From contig JBMORG010000010.1 of assembly GCA_049322355.1 (NCBI GenBank), positions 310,001 through 374,000 of the forward strand: a stretch of 64,000 nucleotides of DNA, given 5' to 3'. The notes under the pieces are model-generated. The model was not told where the DNA came from and did no database searches. It worked only from the letters and a program-made list of their open reading frames with translations. Source of the stretch: 0-14-0-80-60-11 sp049322355. Lineage in GTDB: Bacteria > Desulfobacterota > Desulfobaccia > Desulfobaccales > 0-14-0-80-60-11. Shown piece after piece: positions 25,036 to 31,666 of this stretch. Position 1 is the first letter of the stretch; every line of letters begins with the position of its first letter. A program made the translations under genes and the position numbers.

Positions 25036-25274
25036 TCTTTATCCTTTTCAATTTCTTTGTCCCACACCCCCAGAGGGAAGCGAAATCCGATCTGGAATTG
25101 GGCCAAAGCTAATAACTGAATGATTTCCTTGGGATTTCCGTAGAAAAAGACTTGTTCCGAGCGGTCGGAGAATCTGGCGGCCACGACGATTTGTTCCACC
25201 GGCAACGACTGCAGATCATGCAGGGCTCTTTCGATGGCTTCTTTTTCCCGGTCCAGCCTCAGTATTTTTCCCAT
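25032..25274 (-). CDS. Small conserved-looking protein of unknown function
   Basis: 80 residues, mixed alpha/beta by composition (EKEAIERALHDLQ helix; QIVVAARF strand), charged C-terminus. GGAGG lies 12 bases before ATG 25274. It sits 76 bases after the metallo-beta-lactamase gene and overlaps the zinc-ribbon gene by 4 bases. I do not recognise the family. Confidence 0.5.
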   Translation of the reverse strand: MGKILRLDREKEAIERALHDLQSLPVEQIVVAARFSDRSEQVFFYGNPKEIIQLLALAQFQIGFRFPLGVWDKEIEKDKD

Positions 25275-25350
25275 GGTTGATTTCCGCCTCCTTGGCCGGG
25301 GTTAGACCTGGTTTGGGCGCCTGTATAACTGGCTCGGGTTGGCTTGCTGT

Positions 25351-26517
25351 TTATGTTGAAACCATCGGCTTGCCGGACACTTCCTTTTTAATCCTCCGGG
25401 TAAACTCCTTTTGAAATATCTCAATATCCATGGCTTCATCGGGTCGGCCGCTGAGATACAGCGCCAAGCCCTTGTTGATCAAGACTTCCGGGTCTTGGGG
25501 TCTGAGTTCCAGAGCCCGCTCAAAATATTCCAGGCTGGCCGAAGATTCCCCCATACCCAGCAGGGTCCTGCCCTTGCCCAGGAGGGCATGAAAATGCCGG
25601 GGATCTTGCTGCAAAATTTTATCGAAGATAACAATAGCCTCTTCGGTGCGGCCCAGGTCCAGCAGCAGGAAGGCCTGCATTTCCAGGGCCTGCGGGTTTT
25701 CCGGGGTTGCTGCCAGGTCATGGTTGCAGCAAAACAGGGCTTCTTCCAGCAATCCCTTCTGGGCCAGAGTCATGGCTGCTTCCATCCAGGGAGTTTCAAG
25801 TCCCACCTCTTTTCTGATGAGACCTTCAAAAGTCTCTTCAATGACCCGCTGGCCCACATGGGGCGCCACCCCGCCGTGGCCGGGCATCACATGCTGCACC
25901 TGCCTTTTGCGCAGAGTTCTGAGAGAATAGAAATAATGATCCATTCGGCCCCCGGCTTTTTTATCTGCATCAGCCATGCCATGAGGCATAACGGTGTCCC
26001 CGGTAAACATGGTTTGGGTGGGCTCATGATAAAAACACATGCCGTCCAAAGTATGTCCAGGGGTATGGATTACCTCGAATTCGAAGCCGCTCAGATTAAT
26101 TTTTTCTCCACCCCTCACTTCATTCAGCTTACAGCCGCAGCTTTTCACGATTTCCTTAAATTCATGTGGCCCCGCCTCGTGCAGGATGATCTCTATCTCC
26201 GAATATTGGATGCCAGAGTATCCTCTGAATAATTCTATGGTGCCCATGACGTGGTCATGATGACCGTGAGTGACGGCAATTTTTTTAATATCGGAAAGCT
26301 TAAACCCCAGTTTTAGAAGCTGCATAAATGCGGTATAGTCATTGCCGGGATCTATTAGGGAAAGGTAATCCCCCTGAATTAAATAGATGTTGGAAGAAAA
26401 GTCATAGCCAAAGAGAAAAAAAGTCTTCTCGAACAGGGGGTTATGAATATTCAGAAGTTCGGCCAATGTTTGCCAGTTCTCCTGGGTGTGGAGTTCGTAA
26501 TTGCTGATTTCTTCCAT
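25351..26517 (-). CDS. Metallo-beta-lactamase-fold hydrolase fused to TPR repeats
   Basis: 388 residues. About residues 1-245 are a metallo-beta-lactamase domain: THGHHDHVMG (HxHxDH metal ligands), TPGHTLDG (third metal His), FTGDTVMP (bridging Asp) and MPGHGG (last His). About residues 255-375 are TPR helices (AMTLAQKGLLEEALFC, ALLGKGRTLLGMGESSASLEYFERALELRP). All metal ligands are present, so it should bind two metals and hydrolyse a thioester, lactone or phosphoester. The TPR tail suggests a protein partner. It is separated from the CoA-transferase genes by a terminator-like hairpin, so it may be its own unit. Confidence 0.8.
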   Translation of the reverse strand: MEEISNYELHTQENWQTLAELLNIHNPLFEKTFFLFGYDFSSNIYLIQGDYLSLIDPGNDYTAFMQLLKLGFKLSDIKKIAVTHGHHDHVMGTIELFRGYSGIQYSEIEIILHEAGPHEFKEIVKSCGCKLNEVRGGEKINLSGFEFEVIHTPGHTLDGMCFYHEPTQTMFTGDTVMPHGMADADKKAGGRMDHYFYSLRTLRKRQVQHVMPGHGGVAPHVGQRVIEETFEGLIRKEVGLETPWMEAAMTLAQKGLLEEALFCCNHDLAATPENPQALEMQAFLLLDLGRTEEAIVIFDKILQQDPRHFHALLGKGRTLLGMGESSASLEYFERALELRPQDPEVLINKGLALYLSGRPDEAMDIEIFQKEFTRRIKKEVSGKPMVST

Positions 26518-26602
26518 GGTGATATCTCACTCCCGGTTTGAGGAATAAAGGTTCTGGTGGGGGTTAGTTTATCAGCGGGACGTTAGAGATTAAAGAGGAA
26601 TT

Positions 26603-26643
26603 CCCGGCCTCCCTCTGGAAAGAAGGAGGCCGGGTCGGTTTTT
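26603..26643. terminator. Strong hairpin terminator between the CoA-transferase run and the hydrolase gene
   Basis: A perfect 10-bp stem CCCGGCCTCC / GGAGGCCGGG (26603-26612 and 26625-26634) with a 12-base loop. On the minus strand it is followed by AATTCCTCTTT, and on the plus strand by TCGGTTTTT. It lies just downstream of the stop at 26652 and probably ends the CoA-transferase transcript. Confidence 0.7.
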
Positions 26644-26651
26644 AGACTTAA

Positions 26652-27083
26652 TTATGGCGCGGCATAGGGCAAGAAATAGCTCAGCTTCATCTTGCCATCC
26701 GGCCACCATTTGCGCTGCTTGGTTTCACCCGGGTAGATCGAGATGATCTGGTCTCCTCGGACGATATGGGTCAACTCCACTTCGATGAAGTGGAATTCGG
26801 TGAGTTCATGTTTTATGATGGTTTCGGCGGGGATCAGGACCGCGTATCCGGTCTCCTTGCTGGTGGACCATTCGAAGGTTTCAGCTCCTTCGAAGGTCCT
26901 CTCTTCTTTGGGATTAATGACCGCCAGCAGCTTTCCCTGAACTTTGTCGCCAATTTTGACCTCGAACTCCTCAAAGATCTCATCAGGCAGATAGAACCAC
27001 AGGGCTCTAAACCCGGTTTTCACATACCCTTTGACGAGCATCGGGTCGAAGCCACAGACGCTGACACGGCACTTTTCGGGCAT
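26652..27083 (-). CDS. Unknown protein of the CoA-transferase cluster (143 aa)
   Basis: Start chosen at ATG 27083 because GAGGAGGG lies a few bases before it; a longer form to 27152 would overlap the upstream gene. It is mostly beta by appearance: CRVSVCGFDP, GDKVQGKLLAVINP, GYAVLIPAETI and HFIEVELTHIVRGD. It is not a family I recognise. It is the last gene of the CoA-transferase run before the terminator at 26603-26643. Confidence 0.65.
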   Translation of the reverse strand: MPEKCRVSVCGFDPMLVKGYVKTGFRALWFYLPDEIFEEFEVKIGDKVQGKLLAVINPKEERTFEGAETFEWSTSKETGYAVLIPAETIIKHELTEFHFIEVELTHIVRGDQIISIYPGETKQRKWWPDGKMKLSYFLPYAAP

Positions 27084-27099
27084 ATTTACCCTCCTCGTA

Positions 27100-27444
27100 T
27101 CACTTATAAATGAGAGGAATCGATTCCCGCGAACTCCCCTCTTTTGATGCACCCTGGGTTATCTCCAGGTGATCCGCCACCTCCAACACCTGGCAGTAGC
27201 AGAAGTCCATGAACTCTGCCGCCTGTTGGGCGGTAACGTGTTCGGTCTCTATCATCCGCCGCAAATAGGGATAGACATATTCGTCAATCTCGGCATGGAA
27301 TTCCCTCACCAGGAACTCCCATTCCTGGCCGCCCCCGGCGGGCGCCTGGCTGAGGAAGTCCTCCTTCCAGTACCCCACCCGGGTGCGCAGCTCTTCCAGC
27401 TCTTCCACCCCATGCCGACGGATTTCTTCAGCGGTCAAATCCAC
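27100..27444 (-). CDS. Unknown helical protein of the CoA-transferase cluster (114 aa)
   Basis: Mostly helical and acidic (AEEIRRHGVEELEELRTRV; EFHAEIDEYVYPYLRRMIE; AAEFMDFCYCQVLEVADHLE), with a CYC pair near residue 84. It begins 3 bases after the stop of the small Cys-rich gene upstream. It could be a small subunit or chaperone of a larger complex. No family recognised. Confidence 0.65.
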   Translation of the reverse strand: MDLTAEEIRRHGVEELEELRTRVGYWKEDFLSQAPAGGGQEWEFLVREFHAEIDEYVYPYLRRMIETEHVTAQQAAEFMDFCYCQVLEVADHLEITQGASKEGSSRESIPLIYK

Positions 27445-27447
27445 AAT

Positions 27448-27681
27448 TTACACCTTTTGCTCGAAGGCGTAGCACTTCTTGATGACGTCCATTTCCGAAA
27501 TGGACCAGTAATGGGGCCAGTGAATCTTCTTGCACCAGCCGATGACGTCCGCGGGCGGGAAGCCGGAACCCTTCAACACCCATTTCAGGTACTTGCACTG
27601 CCAGCAAATATGGTCGGTTTGTTTTTCCGGCGTCAGCACGTGGGCCAGAAACTCAACCGGTGTCCTTTTCTTATCAGTCAT
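27448..27681 (-). CDS. Small Cys/Trp-rich protein of the CoA-transferase cluster (77 aa)
   Basis: 77 residues with four cysteines arranged CWQC ... GWC ... KKCYAF and many Trp/His residues (HWPHYW), suggesting zinc or an iron-sulfur centre. It starts at ATG 27681, 15 bases after the upstream gene, and ends 3 bases before the next. Role unknown; the packing argues for a shared pathway with the two CoA-transferase genes. Confidence 0.65.
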   Translation of the reverse strand: MTDKKRTPVEFLAHVLTPEKQTDHICWQCKYLKWVLKGSGFPPADVIGWCKKIHWPHYWSISEMDVIKKCYAFEQKV

Positions 27682-27696
27682 GCGTCGCCCCTCCCG

Positions 27697-28182
27697 TTAC
27701 CAGTCTTTCACTTCGCCCTTGGCGATTTTCTCCTGATATTCAGCCCAGACCTCAGGAGAGAGCTTCTCGATGTCCCAGTAATAGCCGTAGGAGCCGGCTA
27801 CGCTGCCGGCGGGCGGCTGCGGCCTCCAGCCCCTGACCGGCCGGCCCCGGATGCTGAATTTAACCATGTCCGCCTTGCCCAGGTAGATGTGGCGCGGCAG
27901 GCAGGTGTAAGGCCGGGTGCGGCCTTCGATGCCGGGCAGGTAGTTGAAATAGGCGTTGTTGGGCTGGTCGGCGTAAAGCGGATAGATATCCGGCTGCTCG
28001 CCGGGTTTCTCATCCGGACCGCTGTACATATGCCCCTGGATCATATGGATATAATACACCGTGCCGCAGTGAGCGCAGGCGATTTTCCCTTCCCAGTTCC
28101 AGAAGCAGTAGGGGTCCAGATAGTTGACGGTATCGCAAAGTTTGCCGTCTTTCTCTTTTTTGCACCAGATGATATCAGTCAT
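27697..28182 (-). CDS. Unknown Cys-rich protein of the CoA-transferase cluster (161 aa)
   Basis: 161 residues. The N-terminal third holds a possible zinc-ribbon (IIWCKKEKDGKLCD ... IACAHCGTVYY), and the rest is rich in Tyr, Pro and Trp. It starts 15 bases downstream of the second CoA-transferase gene. CxxC ribbons of this kind occur in small acyl-CoA-binding or acyl-carrier partners such as OB-fold proteins of thiolase operons, but that link is only an analogy here. Confidence 0.6.
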   Translation of the reverse strand: MTDIIWCKKEKDGKLCDTVNYLDPYCFWNWEGKIACAHCGTVYYIHMIQGHMYSGPDEKPGEQPDIYPLYADQPNNAYFNYLPGIEGRTRPYTCLPRHIYLGKADMVKFSIRGRPVRGWRPQPPAGSVAGSYGYYWDIEKLSPEVWAEYQEKIAKGEVKDW

Positions 28183-28197
28183 GCGTTCACCCCTCCG

Positions 28198-29628
28198 CTA
28201 GAGAATGCCCTTGTTGTAGAACTCTTCGATCTGGCTCATGGAATAGCCGAGCCACTCGTGATAGATCTTGACGTTGTCCGCGCCCACCGGCCGCCACAGC
28301 CACTTATGCCGCCTCGGGGTCTTGGACATCAGGCCGGCGCTGTAGGCGCTGTGAATGAGAACGTCGCCGAAGAGCGGGTCGTCGTTCCAGCGCACGGTGC
28401 CCCGCTGCCGGAAGTGCTCGTTCTCATAGACCTCCCGGTCGTTCAACACCGGGGCCGCCAGGATGCCGGCCTCCTTCAGGATGCGCACCGTCTCGGAGCG
28501 GGTCTTGTCCGCGGCAAAGTCCTCGATGGCCTTGTAGATGGCGATCTGGGCCTCGGCGCCGACTCTCTCCTTGTGGGTCTTGTACTGGCTGTAGAGGTCC
28601 GGCTTTTTGATGACGTCGCACAGGGCTTTGAAGTCCGCGTCCTGGAAGGCGCTGACCATGACGTAGCGGGACTCGAACTTATCCTGCGGGTTGATGGCGT
28701 CCGGAAAGTCAACCTTGCCGGTCATAATGATACCATGGACGCAAAGCTGGGTGTCCCAGTTGCCCCAACGCTGGCGGACGATGCCGAACTTGCCATACAG
28801 CGGCGCGGCGTATTCCAGACAGCGGGTGGCCGCCTGCACCTGGGAGAACTCGATCATGGTGCCCAGGCCGGTCTTATGGCGCCAGTAGAGGGCCGACAGG
28901 ATGCCCGTGGTGATCTGGGTCCCGGAGTACCAGTCGATGTTCCAGTTGGTGCACTTGGTGGCGTGGCCGCCGAAGTCCTCGTGGGTGCCGGTGACGCTGG
29001 CCAGGCCCGCGTGGGCCTGCCCCAGGATGTCGTAGGAGCCGCCGAAGACCTTGGGGCCGTAGCCGAAGCCGCCGCCCCAGACATAGATGAACCGGGGGTT
29101 CATTTCCATGACGTAGGGGTAGCTCTGCTTCCACCGGTCGAAGGTGCCGATGCGGTAGCACTCGGTGAGGCCGTCCGTCATCTTCACCAGGTTGTAGAAC
29201 ACCGGTTTGGACTCAGGCACGTGGTAGTCCAGGCTGATATAATACTCGTTGGAGTTGGCGTTGACGAACCCCAGACCGGTGCCGGTCATGGGCCGGGTGT
29301 CGTGCAGGGGATAGAGATAGCACTCGTTGAAGGGGGAGGTGTGGCGCATGGGGTCGCCCATGCGGGGCATTTCCACCTTAACCACTTCGGCCCCCAGCTC
29401 CGCCAGGTTGCACACGGAATGGGGTGTGAAAATATACATGGTGGTGCTCATCCAGCGGATGCCCTTCAAGGCGTCGGGCTTGACGAACTCGTTGCCCACG
29501 TCGAAGACCCGCCGGCAGTACTCCTCGTAGGGCATCTTCATCTCTTCGAGTTCTTCCTTGCTCTTGGGGCCGTCCAGTTCTGAGATGTCGCACACCCTAT
29601 TCTTTTTATGCCATTTTTCCCAATCCAT
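28198..29628 (-). CDS. Class III CoA-transferase family protein, second of pair
   Basis: 476 residues, CaiB/BaiF (formyl-CoA transferase) family. After a roughly 55-residue N-terminal extension comes GIRWMSTTMYIFTPHSVCNLAELGAEVVKVEMP, the usual nucleotide-binding-like opening. RFIYVWGGGFGYGPKVFGGSYDILGQAHAG and the NIDWYSG segment place the catalytic-type Asp at about residue 232. The family moves CoA between carboxylic acids. Its ATG is immediately next to the stop of the first transferase gene. Two adjacent family members of unequal sequence suggest a heteromer, as in benzylsuccinate CoA-transferase BbsEF. Substrate cannot be read from sequence. Confidence 0.85.
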   Translation of the reverse strand: MDWEKWHKKNRVCDISELDGPKSKEELEEMKMPYEEYCRRVFDVGNEFVKPDALKGIRWMSTTMYIFTPHSVCNLAELGAEVVKVEMPRMGDPMRHTSPFNECYLYPLHDTRPMTGTGLGFVNANSNEYYISLDYHVPESKPVFYNLVKMTDGLTECYRIGTFDRWKQSYPYVMEMNPRFIYVWGGGFGYGPKVFGGSYDILGQAHAGLASVTGTHEDFGGHATKCTNWNIDWYSGTQITTGILSALYWRHKTGLGTMIEFSQVQAATRCLEYAAPLYGKFGIVRQRWGNWDTQLCVHGIIMTGKVDFPDAINPQDKFESRYVMVSAFQDADFKALCDVIKKPDLYSQYKTHKERVGAEAQIAIYKAIEDFAADKTRSETVRILKEAGILAAPVLNDREVYENEHFRQRGTVRWNDDPLFGDVLIHSAYSAGLMSKTPRRHKWLWRPVGADNVKIYHEWLGYSMSQIEEFYNKGIL

Positions 29629-31125
29629 TTATATTACCCCCTTCGCCTTGAGTTCCCGGAGTTTCATGGGACCTAAGCCCAGGTAGCGCTTGTAGATTTC
29701 CCCGTTGTCTTTGCCCAGGGGCCGGCCTAAACTCTTGACCCGGGCCGGGGTGCGGTGCTGGTAGGCCAGGGTGGACTCGGAGTACATCAGGGTACCGTAC
29801 TCTTCATCCTCGATGACGTTAACCCAGGGACGGTACTTGAAGTGGGGGAACTCCGCCACTTCGTCGATATACAGGACGGGACCGGCAGCAATTTCATATT
29901 CCATCAGCTTCTGCTCGGCCTCGATGCGGTTGATATCTCTGAGCCACTTGGTAGTGACGGTGTAGGTCTTGATCAGGGCCTGGAGAGCGTTCCGGGCCGC
30001 CATCTCTTTCAGGAGCGGGTCTTCATGGATGAGGCGCCCGAACATGGGGAGGTCCCGCTCGATGCACATGCCGATGCGGTACCAGAGACGGTCGGTCTGG
30101 CCGCCGATCATCATGTAGCCGTCTTTGCAGGGGTTCCATTCATACTGGTTGAGGTTGGGGTCCCAGGCGCCGGTTCTGGCCTTGATGGAGGCGTTGAAGC
30201 CGTACCAGGTGATGTCGAAGTCCGTGATGTCCATGATGGACTCCGCGGCACTCACCTCGCAGAACTGGCCGAGGCCGTTGCCCAGGCAATCCCGCCAGAA
30301 GAGGGCCGCCAGGGCGGTGTTGGCCGCCTGTTCGCCGCAGACGTAGTCTTCCAGCCAGACGCCGGAACGCATGGGGTCGCCGCCCTTGCCGCCCCGGGGG
30401 CACTGGTCCGGGGGGAAGCCGGTGTTGTGCACCCAGGCGCTGGAGCAGGTGCCGAAGGGCGCCAGCATCCACTGCCCATATCTGGAGAGCTCGTCCTTCA
30501 TGGGGCCCCAGGTGCCGCGCTCGCAACAGGTCACATAAATGAGCTTGGGGTTGATCTTGGAGAGCTGACGGTAGCCGATGCCCAGGGAGTCCATGTAACC
30601 CGGCGGATATTCCTCGAAAATGATGTCCACCAGGCTGGCCATTTTCTTATAAATCTCACGGCCTTCCGGGGTCTCGATGTTCAGGGTGATGGAGTGGGCG
30701 TTCCTTACTTCGTGCACGAAGGTCATGCCGCACTTGCCACCCTGGGTGTCGGTGAGCATGTACTCTTCCCGTCCGAAGGGGGTGAGTTGCCGCATGGGGT
30801 CGCCCTCGGGCGGCTCCACGTTGATAATCTCGGCGCCCTGCTCGCCCAGGAGACCGGCGGCAAACTTGTGGCCGATGCGCCACAGTCCCATGGACATCAC
30901 CCGGACCCCTTGCAGGGCCTCCGGTTTGTTATAGATGTATTCTATTCTCAGGTTGTCTTCGCACCATTTACCAAATTCCTGCGCCTTCCGTTTGGCATAG
31001 ACGTTGTCCATAACCCATTCCGGTGTAGGCGGCGGGGTTACGGGCCAGGGCCGGACATCCTGACCCATCAAGGGCAAGGTGTCGGCCCGGCTGTTGATTT
31101 CAATATCACGCTTTTCTTTCGCCAT
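29629..31125 (-). CDS. Class III CoA-transferase family protein, first of pair
   Basis: 498 residues from ATG 31125, chosen because GGGAGG lies 7 bases upstream; a longer frame to 31215 lacks such a site. CaiB/BaiF family: GVRVMSMGLWRIGHKFAAGLLGEQGAEIINVEPPEGDPMR, then LIYVTCCERGTWGP and WLEDYVCG, with the catalytic-type Asp at about residue 260. A roughly 70-residue N-terminal extension precedes the family core, as in its partner. It is the first structural gene downstream of the sigma-54 activator gene, after a 540-base gap. Likely role: CoA activation of an organic acid by transfer. Confidence 0.85.
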   Translation of the reverse strand: MAKEKRDIEINSRADTLPLMGQDVRPWPVTPPPTPEWVMDNVYAKRKAQEFGKWCEDNLRIEYIYNKPEALQGVRVMSMGLWRIGHKFAAGLLGEQGAEIINVEPPEGDPMRQLTPFGREEYMLTDTQGGKCGMTFVHEVRNAHSITLNIETPEGREIYKKMASLVDIIFEEYPPGYMDSLGIGYRQLSKINPKLIYVTCCERGTWGPMKDELSRYGQWMLAPFGTCSSAWVHNTGFPPDQCPRGGKGGDPMRSGVWLEDYVCGEQAANTALAALFWRDCLGNGLGQFCEVSAAESIMDITDFDITWYGFNASIKARTGAWDPNLNQYEWNPCKDGYMMIGGQTDRLWYRIGMCIERDLPMFGRLIHEDPLLKEMAARNALQALIKTYTVTTKWLRDINRIEAEQKLMEYEIAAGPVLYIDEVAEFPHFKYRPWVNVIEDEEYGTLMYSESTLAYQHRTPARVKSLGRPLGKDNGEIYKRYLGLGPMKLRELKAKGVI

Positions 31126-31666
31126 GTTTTGACCTCCCATATCTGGCGTCATAGGAGTAGCCTTTGTTGAAGTCCTGAAGGAATCGAACCACGATTTGAT
31201 GGATTTGAAAACCAAGGTTCCTCCCGATGGTCAATGCATCACATTCGGAGAAATTTCCATGACGAACTGAAGGCCGATAAGAAAACACGAACGTCAGCCC
31301 CAGGGACGTCCCCGGCTGCCGTTCCTTTCCCTGAAAAATCTCACCTCCTTTCCGGCCTAGGATGGCTGATCAGAGCACTAGAAATTTTTGACAAGTGTGG
31401 GCTCGCGCCAAGGCCCCACCTTTAGCGCGAACCCCCGTTTGTTTAATTATTCAAGATTCCTGCCATTTTAGGGAGAAGCAGAAGATAATTTAGTTTGTCT
31501 TGTTAAAACAGATAGTTAGCTTGAGATAATTGTCGCAAAATTATTAAAAAATTATTTTGAAATGAAAGATATGTATGAAATAAGACCCTTTAAAAAATTT
31601 TCACTAAATTTTTTAAGGTAATTTGAATAAATCAATGAATATTAAATATGTATTAAATAGGACTCT
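31126..31666. other. Intergenic region upstream of the CoA-transferase cluster
   Basis: No gene is seen. On the minus strand TGGCAG-N5-TTGAA (plus 31451-31465) resembles a sigma-54 -24/-12 site but lacks the consensus C at -12, so it is weak. An inverted repeat TCGCGC / GCGCGA lies at 31403-31408 and 31425-31430. 31490-31660 is AT-rich. The neighbouring sigma-54 activator makes regulation of the cluster from this region plausible. Confidence 0.4.

Noticed and set aside
27169..29583. Plus-strand open frame of 804 codons
   Set aside because: It is antisense to the second CoA-transferase gene and its downstream partners, which have clear family motifs. GC-rich codon use there avoids codons whose complements are stops; the antisense protein shows no recognisable domain.
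29755..31170. Plus-strand open frame of 471 codons
   Set aside because: Antisense to the first CoA-transferase gene, with the same explanation.
31451..31465. Sigma-54 promoter TGGCAG-N5-TTGAA before the CoA-transferase genes
   Set aside because: The -12 element lacks the invariant C, so it is recorded only as a weak candidate in the intergenic entry.
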